A stretch of DNA of 52,576 bases from Limosilactobacillus oris DSM 4864 (GTDB taxonomy: Bacteria > Bacillota > Bacilli > Lactobacillales > Lactobacillaceae): positions 35,960 to 88,535 of the forward strand of contig NZ_AZGE01000006.1 in the NCBI RefSeq assembly GCF_001434465.1, read 5' to 3'. Position 1 is the stretch's first letter. The number at the start of each line of letters is the position of its first letter. The position numbers and the translations under genes are program-made. The notes below the pieces were generated by a model. It made no database searches and was not told the DNA's origin. It saw only the letters and a program-made list of their open reading frames with translations. Below, piece by piece: positions 44,340-52,576 of this stretch.

Positions 44340-46568
44340 ATGAAGCAAGCAATGTCACCGGAAGAAATCAAAGCCCAAAAGCCTTACCTGGACTGGAGCC
44401 TGAGCGAAGCGGAATACAACTACATCAGTGAACAGCTCCTGGGGCGGTTGCCAAACTACACGGAAACCGGCCTCTTCTCCGCAATGTGGAGCGAACACTG
44501 TTCTTACAAGAAGTCCAAGCCGGTCCTCCGGCTCTTCCCCAACACAAACGCCCGGGTGCTCCAGGGACCTGGTGAAGGCGCCGGGGTCGTGGACATTGAT
44601 GATGGGCAGGCGGTTGTCTTTAAGGCCGAAAGCCATAACCACCCGACGACCGTGGAACCCTACCAGGGGGCCGCAACTGGAATCGGCGGTATCCTGCGGG
44701 ACATCTTTAGCATGGGTGCCCGTCCGGTAGCATCGCTTGATTCCCTTCACTTTGGCGAACTGACTGACGCGTAGACGAAGATGCGGGTTACCGGAACCGT
44801 CCGCGGAATCGGTGACTACGGAAACTGTATGGGGATTCCGACGGTCGCTGGGGAAACGACCTTTGATCCTTGCTACCAGGGCAACGTCCTCTGCAACGCC
44901 ATGAGTGTTGGCCTGATGGACCAGAAAGACCTGCAAAAGGGGAAGGCGGCCGGAATCGGCAACGCGGTCATGTACGTCGGTGCCAAGACCGGCCGGGATG
45001 GAATCCATGGTGCGACCTTTGCCTCCGCGGACTTTAGCGACGAAAACGCGACCCAGCGTTCCGCTGTCCAGGTCGGGGATCCCTTTATGGAAAAACTCCT
45101 GTTGGAGGCCTGCCTGGAGGTAATCACGAAGTACCCCGACTGGCTGGTCGGCATCCAAGATATGGGTGCCGCCGGAATCGTTTCCTCCAGTGCCGAAATG
45201 GCTTCCGAGGGGAACAGCGGGATGGAACTAGACCTTGACCTGGTACCCCAGCGTGAAAGCGGGATGTCGGCTTACGAAATCATGCTCAGTGAGTCCCAGG
45301 AACGGATGCTGCTCTGTGTTAACAAGGGCCACGAGGAAGACGTCAAGAAGGTCTTTGACTTTTACGACCTCGAGGCGGTCACCATCGGCCGGATCACGGC
45401 TGGTCACCAGTACGTCCTCCACCATGACGGCGAGGTGGTCTGTGACATTCCGGTCAGCAGCCTGACCGACGACGTGTTGGAAGAACACAGTGAGGAAAAG
45501 AAGCCCGCACGGATCGTTGCGGCTGAACAGGCACCCGCTTGGCAGCCCCGCATTACGGACGTGGAAGCAACCCTCCGCTCCCTGCTCCAGCAAAGTACGG
45601 TTGCCGACAAGAGCAGCCTTTACCAGCAGTACGACTCCCAGGTTCGGACGAACACCGTTGTCGGTCCCGGCAGTGATGCTGGGGTAATCCGGGTGCGGGG
45701 AACGCACAAGGGCCTGGCAATGACCACCGACGGCAACGGCCGCTTCGTCTACCTGAGCCCGAAGGTTGGTGGTCAGATTGCCCTAGTTGAAGCGGTCTGC
45801 AACATCATCGCCAGCGGGGCCGAACCATTGGCGATTACTGACTGTCTTAACTACGGTGACCCGAACGACCCGGAAATTTTCTGGGAGCTGCACCAGTCCG
45901 TCCAGGGGATGGCAAATGCCTGCCGGGTCTTTGATACCCCGGTCATCTCCGGGAATGTTTCCCTGTACAACGAAAATAATGGTCAGGCTATCCACCCGAC
46001 CCCGATGGTGGGGATGGTCGGCCTGGTCAAAAACCTCGACCACGTTATTCCGTCCTTTGCCCAGCATCCTGGCGACCATGTTTACCTGGTAGGGCAGACC
46101 GGCGACGACTACGCGGGTTCCGAACTGCAAAAAATGCTTCAGGGGGATATCAGCGGGACGTTAGCTGATTTCGAGCTGGAAACCGTCCGTGACTACCTGC
46201 ACCGCCTGCTCAAGCTAATGCAGGCTGGTAAGGTTGCCAGCGCCCATGACCTCAGCGAGGGCGGCCTCGGGGTGGCCTTGAGCGAAACCCTCTTTAAGAC
46301 GGACCTGGGGATGGACCTCGACCTGCGTCATTTGACCGCGGACCAGTTCTTTAGCGAAACTCCGGGCCGGCTAGTTGTGACTGTACCAGCGGAAGCCGCC
46401 GCGGACTTTGAAAGTGCTATGGGCGGGGATGCCACAATGGTTGGGACCGTTACTAATAGCCACTGGCTGCAAGCCCGGCTAGCAGACGCGGAGGTAAACC
46501 AGAGCGTGGCTGAACTGCAAAAACTATGGGAGGAGGCACTGCCTTGCCAGCTGAAATCAAAGGATTAA
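44340..46568 (+). pseudogene. purL: FGAM synthase PurL interrupted by an in-frame TAG
   Basis: The small-form PurL (742 codons) has normal motifs: [11 protein letters not shown] and [21 protein letters not shown] early, then [29 protein letters not shown] and GGLGVALSE later. Codon 145 (44772-44774) is TAG, between GELTDA and TKMRVTG, in a conserved stretch where relatives have a sense codon. Frame is kept on both sides and the remaining 597 codons are undamaged, so this is a point nonsense mutation and not a frameshift. Products would be a 144-residue fragment and, only with reinitiation at ATG 44781 (no good ribosome binding site), a 595-residue one. Consequences: purine auxotrophy, suppression, a split enzyme, or a base error. 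Confidence 0.88.
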
Positions 46569-48010
46569 ATGAAGAGTGTGGCGTCTTCGGCGTCTTCGGG
46601 GCGCCCGACGCTAGCCAACTGACCTACTACGGTCTCCATACCCTGCAACACCGGGGACAGGAGGGTGCCGGAATTGTTTCTAGCGATGGCAAGCAGCTGT
46701 ACCAGCACCGTGACAGGGGACTGCTGGCGAAGGTCTTCGCAGACCCGGCAGAGTTGAAACGCCTGGTGGGCGACGCGGCAATCGGCCACGTTCGCTACGG
46801 GACCAGCGGTCATAACTCGATTGCCAACGTCCAGCCATTCCTCTTTCGTTTCCACGATGGTGACGTCGCCCTGGCCCACAACGGCAACTTGACCAACGCG
46901 GTCACCCTGCGGCGCCAATTGGAAGACGAGGGGGCGGTCTTTCAGTCCGACTCCGATACGGAAATCTTGATTCACCTGATTCGCCAACACATCAAGGAGG
47001 GCTTTATCCCGGCCCTGAAGAAGAGCCTCAACCAGGTCCACGGCGGCTTTGCCTACTTGCTCTTGCAGCGGGATCGCCTGATTGCGGCCCTCGATCCGAA
47101 CGGTATTCGGCCCCTCTGCATTGGTCAGCTGGCTAACGGCGCCTATGTGGTGGCCAGTGAGACCTGCGCCCTGGACATTATTAACGCCAAGTTCGTCCGC
47201 GACGTCCAGCCGGGTGAGCTGATTATCATTGATCGCGACGGCCTCCACATCGACCACTACACGACGGATACCAAGCTGGCAATCTGCTCGATGGAGTACA
47301 TCTACTTTGCCCGGCCGGATTCCATCATCCACGGGGTGACGGTTCACAACGCCCGCAAGGAGATGGGCCGGCGTTTGGCCCAGGAACATCCAGTTGACGC
47401 GGACATCGTCATCGGGGTACCGAATTCCTCCCTTTCGGCGGCCTCAGGTTATGCCGAAGCCAGCGGTCTTCCCTATGAGATGGGCCTGATCAAGAGCCAG
47501 TACGTTGCTCGGACCTTTATCCAGCCGACCCAGGCGTTACGGGAACGGGGCGTTCACCTGAAACTGTCTGCTGTTCGCGGGGTGGTCAATGGCAAGCGGG
47601 TCATCGTGGTCGACGACTCGATTGTCCGGGGGACGACCTCCAAGCAGATTATCAAGATGTTACGGGACGCCGGGGCGAAGGAAGTACACATGCTGATTGC
47701 GTCACCGCCGTTCAAATTTCCCTGCTTCTACGGGATCGATATTTCCACCCGGTCGGAACTGTTTGCGGCCCACTACTCAGTCGAAGAGATGCGGCGGCAG
47801 ATGGGGGCGGATTCGCTCAGCTTCTTGAGCGTTGAGAGCTTAATCAAGGCCATCAACGTTCCTGACGCCGGGGATGCACCGTATGGCGGCCTGACAGTGG
47901 CCTACTTTAATGGCGACTACCCGACGCCGCTGTACGATTACGAGGCGGGTTACCTTAAATCGCTGAATGCACAGGAGCAGCGTGAACGAAAGGAGCGTGC
48001 GCGGCAATGA
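46544..48010 (+). CDS. purF: Amidophosphoribosyltransferase PurF
   Basis: First step of purine synthesis, PRPP plus glutamine to phosphoribosylamine. TTG 46544 gives [16 protein letters not shown], with an 11-residue propeptide before the N-terminal nucleophile Cys12, as in Bacillus PurF. The PRPP motif [14 protein letters not shown] is intact. It overlaps purL by 25 bp; GGGAGGAGG lies upstream. 488 aa. Confidence 0.94.
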   Translation: MPAEIKGLNEECGVFGVFGAPDASQLTYYGLHTLQHRGQEGAGIVSSDGKQLYQHRDRGLLAKVFADPAELKRLVGDAAIGHVRYGTSGHNSIANVQPFLFRFHDGDVALAHNGNLTNAVTLRRQLEDEGAVFQSDSDTEILIHLIRQHIKEGFIPALKKSLNQVHGGFAYLLLQRDRLIAALDPNGIRPLCIGQLANGAYVVASETCALDIINAKFVRDVQPGELIIIDRDGLHIDHYTTDTKLAICSMEYIYFARPDSIIHGVTVHNARKEMGRRLAQEHPVDADIVIGVPNSSLSAASGYAEASGLPYEMGLIKSQYVARTFIQPTQALRERGVHLKLSAVRGVVNGKRVIVVDDSIVRGTTSKQIIKMLRDAGAKEVHMLIASPPFKFPCFYGIDISTRSELFAAHYSVEEMRRQMGADSLSFLSVESLIKAINVPDAGDAPYGGLTVAYFNGDYPTPLYDYEAGYLKSLNAQEQRERKERARQ

Positions 48011-49044
48011 ACCGTTATCAAGAAGCTGGCGTTGACGTCAATGCCGGTTACGAATTAGTAGACCGGATCAAGAATGCAGTGAAGTCTACGAACCGGCCGG
48101 GCGTGGTTGGTGGCATCGGCAGCTTTGGCGGCTTGTTCGACCTCGGTGAGTTACACGTGAAACACCCGATCCTGGTTTCGGGAACTGATGGTGTTGGTAC
48201 TAAATTAATGATTGCCCAACGCCTTAACAAGCACGACACGATCGGCATCGACGTGGTTGCCATGTGCGTCAATGACGTGCTGGCCCAGGGCGCCGAACCG
48301 CTCTACTTTCTTGACTACATCGCCACCGGCCACAATGACCCGGCCAAGATGGCGGCAATCGTCACTGGGGTTGCCCAGGGTTGCCGGGACGCCGGCACCG
48401 CTTTGATTGGTGGCGAAACGGCGGAAATGCCGGATATGTATGCCCGGGACGAATATGACCTGGCGGGAACCGTGACGGGCGTGGCCGAAAAAGGTGAAAT
48501 GCTGACGGCAGACCGCCCGGCAGCCGGGGACGTCCTGCTTGGCCTCCCGTCTAGCGGCCTCCACTCCAACGGCTTTTCCCTTGTCCGGCAAATCCTCTTC
48601 AAGGACCACCAGCTGGCCTTGGACGCGCGCCCGGCTGAATTAGCGGGGCAGACGATCGGTGAAGCCCTCCTGACGCCGACGAAAATCTATGTTCGGCCGG
48701 TCCTGCCGCTGGTCCGCCAGGGGCTGGTTAACGGGATTGCCCACATCACCGGCGGGGGCCTCATTGAGAACCTGCCGCGGATGTTCGGCGACCACTTGCA
48801 GGCCGTTGTCAACGCGGGTAGCTGGCCGGTACCACCGATTTTCACCTACCTGCAAAAACTCGGGGGCCTCCCGCTAGCAGATTGCTGGCAGACCTTTAAT
48901 ATGGGGCTTGGCCTGGTCCTGGCTGTCCAGCCGGAAAAGCTGGCGGCGGTGCAGGCGGCCCTGACCGATGCGGGACAAGAAAGCTACCAGGTTGGCCGTC
49001 TGCAAGAGCGGCCGGCTGGGGCAGCAAAGATTGAAATTAAGTGA
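48007..49044 (+). CDS. purM: AIR synthetase PurM
   Basis: ATP-dependent ring closure of FGAM to [30 protein letters not shown] and the late [13 protein letters not shown] are the family motifs; 345 aa. Its ATG overlaps the purF stop by 4 bp (ATGA). Confidence 0.95.
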   Translation: MNRYQEAGVDVNAGYELVDRIKNAVKSTNRPGVVGGIGSFGGLFDLGELHVKHPILVSGTDGVGTKLMIAQRLNKHDTIGIDVVAMCVNDVLAQGAEPLYFLDYIATGHNDPAKMAAIVTGVAQGCRDAGTALIGGETAEMPDMYARDEYDLAGTVTGVAEKGEMLTADRPAAGDVLLGLPSSGLHSNGFSLVRQILFKDHQLALDARPAELAGQTIGEALLTPTKIYVRPVLPLVRQGLVNGIAHITGGGLIENLPRMFGDHLQAVVNAGSWPVPPIFTYLQKLGGLPLADCWQTFNMGLGLVLAVQPEKLAAVQAALTDAGQESYQVGRLQERPAGAAKIEIK

Positions 49045-49054
49045 GGCGTGCAGC

Positions 49055-49636
49055 ATGAGAGTAGCGATTTTTGCTTCCGGCAACGGAACGAATTTTGAAG
49101 AACTAGCCCAGCACTTTCAGGCCGGCAACCTGCCAGGGGAACTAGCCCTGCTGTTTTGCAACCACCCGGACGCACCGGTGATGGGACGGGCAGCGCGGCT
49201 CGGTGTCCCCGCCGAAAGTTTTACGGTCAAGGAAAGCGGCGGCAAGCTGGCCTATGAGCAGCGGGTGCTGGCCGTCCTGAAGCAGTACCGGATCGACTTC
49301 ATCGTCCTGGCCGGCTACCTGCGGGTGGTTGGCCCGACGATCCTCGATGAATATGACCACCGGATTGTCAACCTGCACCCGGCCTGGCTGCCGGAGTACC
49401 CGGGCCTCCATTCCATCGAACGGGCCTTTAACGATGGCCGGACCCAGACCGGGGTAACGGTCCACTACATCGACGCCGACTTGGACGCCGGGCCGGTGAT
49501 TGCCCAGTGCCACGTGCCGATTTTGCCAGACGACACGGTGGCGAGCTTGGAAGAGCGGGTTCACGCGACAGAACACCAGTTATACCCATTAGCACTACGA
49601 GAAGCACTGTTGGCAGCAGGAGAAAAGGAGTATTAA
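49055..49636 (+). CDS. purN: GAR transformylase PurN
   Basis: Transfers a formyl group from 10-formyl-THF to GAR. The catalytic Asn and His lie in [12 protein letters not shown], and the Asp in [19 protein letters not shown] 49055, with GTGAGGCG upstream, gives [15 protein letters not shown], 193 aa; the open frame upstream runs through the end of purM and is rejected. Confidence 0.94.
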   Translation: MRVAIFASGNGTNFEELAQHFQAGNLPGELALLFCNHPDAPVMGRAARLGVPAESFTVKESGGKLAYEQRVLAVLKQYRIDFIVLAGYLRVVGPTILDEYDHRIVNLHPAWLPEYPGLHSIERAFNDGRTQTGVTVHYIDADLDAGPVIAQCHVPILPDDTVASLEERVHATEHQLYPLALREALLAAGEKEY

Positions 49637-49638
49637 GA

Positions 49639-51177
49639 ATGAAACGAGCATTGGTAAGCGTATCTGATAAGGCAAACCTGGTTCCCTTTGTTCAGGGGCT
49701 GGTCGACAACGGCTACGAAATTGTTTCTACCGGGGGTACCAAGCGGGTCTTGGACGAAGCGGGCATTTCGACCATTAGTATCGAGGACGTTACCCACTTC
49801 CCTGAAATCCTGGATGGGCGGGTCAAGACCCTCAACCCCTATGTTCACGGTGGCCTGTTAGCACGGCGGGAACTGCCAGAACACATGGCAACGCTGGAGA
49901 AGCTCAACATCACGCCAATCGACCTGGTTTGCGTCAACCTATACCCATTTAAGGAAACGATTGAACAGCCGGACGTCAAGCTCGCCGACGCAATTGAAAA
50001 CATCGACATTGGTGGCCCAAGCATGGTTCGGTCCGCGGCGAAAAACTACCGGGACGTGACCATCGTCGTTGACCGGGCCGACTATGACCAGGTGCTGGCG
50101 GAAATCGAGGCGGACGGTGATACCAACCTCGCTACCCGGACCAAGCTCGCCGCCAAGGCCTTCCGCCACACCGCCGCTTATGATGCCCTGATTTCTCAAT
50201 ACCTGACCAAGCAGGACGGGCTGGAAGACCCAGAGCAGCTGACGTTGACCTGGGACCTCAAAGAAACGATGCGCTACGGGGAAAACAGCCACCAGAAGGC
50301 CTGGCTCTACGAGGACGCCCTGCCAAAGAGTTTCTCAGTTCTTTCGGCTAACCAGCTCCACGGGAAGAAGCTGTCCTACAACAACATTAAGGACGCTGAC
50401 GAGGCCCTGCGGTGTATCCGCGAATTTGACGAACCAACTGTCGTAGCGATGAAGCACATGAACCCGTGTGGGATTGGTCGGGGTGAAAACCTGGAACAGG
50501 CTTGGGACCGGGCCTATGAAGCGGACCCGGTATCAATCTTCGGTGGGGTAATTGCCCTGAACCGTCAAGTAGACCTGGCAACGGCCGAGAAGATGCACAA
50601 GCTCTTCCTGGAAATTATCATTGCACCGGGCTTTGACGACGATGCCTATGCCGTACTGGCAAAGAAAAAGAACCTGCGCCTGCTGACCGTCGACTTTAGC
50701 AAGAAGGACGAGGACATCCGCCACGAAGTTGTTTCCGTCATGGGCGGGATGCTGATGCAGGAACAGGACGTCCTAGATGAAGACTACCACGACTGGAAGT
50801 GCGTCACGGAGACCCAACCGACGGAAGCCCAGCTCCGGTCACTGGCCTTTGCCTGGAAGGCCGTTAAGCACGCCAAGTCGAACGCCATCGTGGTAGCAAA
50901 TGACGAACGGACGCTGGGCGTCGGCGAAGGTCAGCCTAACCGGATTGACTCACTCAAGATTGCCGTTCAACACGCCGGTGACGCGATTGACGACCGGGCG
51001 GTGATGGCGAGTGACGCCTTCTTCCCGTTTGGCGACTGTGTTGAGTACGCCGGCCAGCACGGGATCAAGGCCGTGGTCCAACCGGGCGGCTCGATTCGCG
51101 ACCAGGAGTCGATTGAGATGGCAAACAAGTACGGGATTGCAATGGTCACGACGGGGGTTCGCCACTTCCGCCACTAG
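49639..51177 (+). CDS. purH: AICAR transformylase/IMP cyclohydrolase PurH
   Basis: Bifunctional enzyme for the last two steps to IMP. The N-terminal cyclohydrolase domain has [11 protein letters not shown] and [14 protein letters not shown]; the C-terminal transformylase domain has [10 protein letters not shown] and [20 protein letters not shown] 49639 follows AAGGAG; 512 aa. It overlaps nothing and starts 2 bp after purN. Confidence 0.95.
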   Translation: MKRALVSVSDKANLVPFVQGLVDNGYEIVSTGGTKRVLDEAGISTISIEDVTHFPEILDGRVKTLNPYVHGGLLARRELPEHMATLEKLNITPIDLVCVNLYPFKETIEQPDVKLADAIENIDIGGPSMVRSAAKNYRDVTIVVDRADYDQVLAEIEADGDTNLATRTKLAAKAFRHTAAYDALISQYLTKQDGLEDPEQLTLTWDLKETMRYGENSHQKAWLYEDALPKSFSVLSANQLHGKKLSYNNIKDADEALRCIREFDEPTVVAMKHMNPCGIGRGENLEQAWDRAYEADPVSIFGGVIALNRQVDLATAEKMHKLFLEIIIAPGFDDDAYAVLAKKKNLRLLTVDFSKKDEDIRHEVVSVMGGMLMQEQDVLDEDYHDWKCVTETQPTEAQLRSLAFAWKAVKHAKSNAIVVANDERTLGVGEGQPNRIDSLKIAVQHAGDAIDDRAVMASDAFFPFGDCVEYAGQHGIKAVVQPGGSIRDQESIEMANKYGIAMVTTGVRHFRH

Positions 51178-51198
51178 AAAGATTGTGAGGAGAAGCAG

Positions 51199-52455
51199 AT
51201 GGCAGGACAAGTAAACGTGTTAGTAGTTGGTGAAGGTGGTCGGGAGTTTGCGATTGCCAAGAAACTCCAGGAGAGTCCCCACGTCAAGCAGGTGTACTGC
51301 GCGCCCGGCAACGTGGGGATGCCGACCGTCGGCGTCCAACCGGTGGCGATTGCGGAAACCGACTTTGCGGGGCTGATCAAGTTTGCCAAGGAGCACGCGG
51401 TGGCCTGGACCTTCGTTGGCCCTGAAGACTGCCTGGTCGACGGGATCGTGGACGACTTCGCGGCGGCCGGCTTAAAGGCATTTGGCCCCAACGCCCGGGC
51501 CGCCCAGCTCGAGGGTTCCAAGGATTACGCGCTCAACTTCATGAACAACTACGGGGTGCCGACTGCCCGCCATGCCTCCTACCGGGACCAGACCGCGGCC
51601 CTCGCGGAAATCGACCAGTTTGGCTTTCCGTTGGTAATCAAGGAAAACGGTCTGGCAGGTGGTAAGGGAGTTGTGATCGCCCAGGACCACGCTACGGCCG
51701 TTCAGACGGTCAAGGAGATGTTTGCCAGCGGTCAAGCCCGGCTGGTGCTGGAAGAATGCCTGGTCGGCCCGGAATACTCGATGTTTGTCCTGCTGAGCAA
51801 TGGTCACTACCGGATCCTGCCGATGGCCCAGGACCACAAGCGGGCCTACGATAGTGATAAGGGACCGAATACCGGCGGCATGGGCGCGTACAGTCCGCTG
51901 CCCCAGCTGAGTGCTGCGGACCGCCAGGCGATGGTTGACCAGGTAGTCGTGCCCACGGTTAACGGTCTGGTGGCTGGTGGCTACCACTACCACGGCATTC
52001 TCTACATCGGCCTGATTATGACGGCTACTGGTCCGAAGGTGATCGAATATAACGTCCGCCTAGGCGATCCCGAGACCCAGGTGATCCTGCCCCGGCTGCA
52101 GACCGACCTCTTTGAGCTGGTTGACCGGGCGTTAAACGATCAACCATTGCCAGAGGTGGTCGAGGATCCGCGGGCCAGTTTCGGGGTGGTTCTGGCGTCG
52201 CAGGGCTACCCGCAAAAGCCGGTCCACGGCCAAGCCCTTGGCAAGTTCCCGACCGCGGCCGGGGTTGAGATCGACTACGCCAACGTGGCGGGAAGTCTTG
52301 CCGATTTGCGGGGTGCTGGTGGCCGCCTGCTGATGGTGCTGGCCCAAGCTGATTCCCTCGCGGCTGCCCATGACCGCGTCTACGACTACCTGGCGGCACT
52401 GGATGAGCCGGAGTGCTTCTACCGGACCGACATTGGTGCGAAGGCGGGATTATAG
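51199..52455 (+). CDS. purD: GAR synthetase PurD
   Basis: ATP-grasp ligase joining phosphoribosylamine and glycine. VLVVGEGGREFAIAKKL, ENGLAGGKGVVIA, the MAQDHKRAYDSDKGPNTGGM loop and NVRLGDPETQ are present; 418 aa. GAGGAG precedes the ATG. Last gene of the operon. Confidence 0.95.
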   Translation: MAGQVNVLVVGEGGREFAIAKKLQESPHVKQVYCAPGNVGMPTVGVQPVAIAETDFAGLIKFAKEHAVAWTFVGPEDCLVDGIVDDFAAAGLKAFGPNARAAQLEGSKDYALNFMNNYGVPTARHASYRDQTAALAEIDQFGFPLVIKENGLAGGKGVVIAQDHATAVQTVKEMFASGQARLVLEECLVGPEYSMFVLLSNGHYRILPMAQDHKRAYDSDKGPNTGGMGAYSPLPQLSAADRQAMVDQVVVPTVNGLVAGGYHYHGILYIGLIMTATGPKVIEYNVRLGDPETQVILPRLQTDLFELVDRALNDQPLPEVVEDPRASFGVVLASQGYPQKPVHGQALGKFPTAAGVEIDYANVAGSLADLRGAGGRLLMVLAQADSLAAAHDRVYDYLAALDEPECFYRTDIGAKAGL

Positions 52456-52467
52456 CTTATAACTTGC

Positions 52468-52513
52468 AAAAGCGTCCGAACGCTGCACGAGAGTAGCGAT
52501 TGGCCGCTTTTTG
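52468..52513 (+). terminator. purC-D operon terminator
   Basis: AAAAGCG pairs with CGCTTTT, with an inner hairpin CGCT...AGTAGCG, then TTTTT. Confidence 0.75.
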
Positions 52514-52523
52514 AGTTCCATAA

Positions 52524-52542
52524 TAAAAAAACTCCAGAGTTT
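52524..52542 (-). terminator. Leftward terminator at the right edge
   Basis: AAACT-CCAG-AGTTT with seven A on its left reads as a minus-strand terminator (T7), implying a leftward gene beyond the window. Confidence 0.5.
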
Positions 52543-52576
52543 GGCTAAGGCACTATGTCCAGTCAAGTATACAGGT

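Noticed and set aside
44781-46568. Second half of purL as an independent gene
   Set aside because: ATG 44781 lacks a good ribosome binding site and lies within a conserved PurL segment, so this is treated as one interrupted gene.
48968-49054. Longer N-terminus for PurN
   Set aside because: Covers the end of purM in another frame; ATG 49055 gives the family start.

Overview
The window reads as a chromosomal segment of a Gram-positive lactic acid bacterium of the Lactobacillaceae, most likely a GC-rich Limosilactobacillus-type species. The evidence is the gene order rsmG-noc-parA-parB-DUF951-ychF, strong AGGAGG ribosome binding sites, a short IMP dehydrogenase without CBS domains, an L-2-hydroxyisocaproate dehydrogenase, PyrR-type attenuation, PurBox-type control and core genes rich in CGG/GCC codons. 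The species assignment is inference. The noc-parAB cluster and perfect Noc-binding sites suggest a position not far from the replication origin.

Layout. 1-6062: chromosome partition and housekeeping (rsmG, noc, parA, parB, DUF951, ychF, DUF1129). 6226-7146: glutaminase. 7258-12380: deoxynucleoside catabolism (deoC, deoB, pdp, deoD, SorC/DeoR-type regulator) with an operator-like palindrome and a perfect cre. 12388-16700: guaB, an LCP cell-wall ligase and a two-component system ending in a palindromic terminator that contains a Noc site. 16792-18036: AzlCD exporter. 18060-20718: pyrD-pyrF-pyrE behind two tandem attenuators. 20926-24441: hydroxyacid dehydrogenase, cyclopropane fatty acid synthase, AI-2E-family transporter. 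24463-26944: acetolactate synthase and decarboxylase (acetoin pathway). 27017-28942: an AT-rich accessory stretch with minigenes and a leftward DUF2975/HTH/small-membrane-protein operon. 29209-30870: fhs. 30970-34933: Rpn-type nuclease, an L,D-transpeptidase and a degenerate paralogue, small membrane proteins, an AraC regulator. 35174-38520: GPH transporter plus GH127 beta-L-arabinofuranosidase. 38581-52513: purine biosynthesis in two units, purE-K-B and purC-S-Q-L-F-M-N-H-D, separated by a small membrane protein and a GNAT acetyltransferase.

How it fits together. Much of the window is nucleotide metabolism. The pur genes build IMP, guaB takes it towards GMP, fhs supplies 10-formyl-THF for PurN and PurH, pyrDFE completes UMP synthesis, and the deo operon recycles nucleosides. 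PurBox-like elements sit near -77 at both pur promoters. The most striking defect is an in-frame TAG in purL in an otherwise intact purine pathway.

Most notable observations: the amber codon in purL; three copies of a hairpin repeat with an invariant loop and a variable but always paired stem, used as terminators; two perfect Noc-binding sites, one inside a terminator; tandem pyr attenuators with nothing recognisable between them; a small membrane protein family (FNRxFYK motif) in single- and double-unit forms; and a catalytically degraded L,D-transpeptidase paralogue beside an intact one, each with a related two-helix membrane protein nearby.
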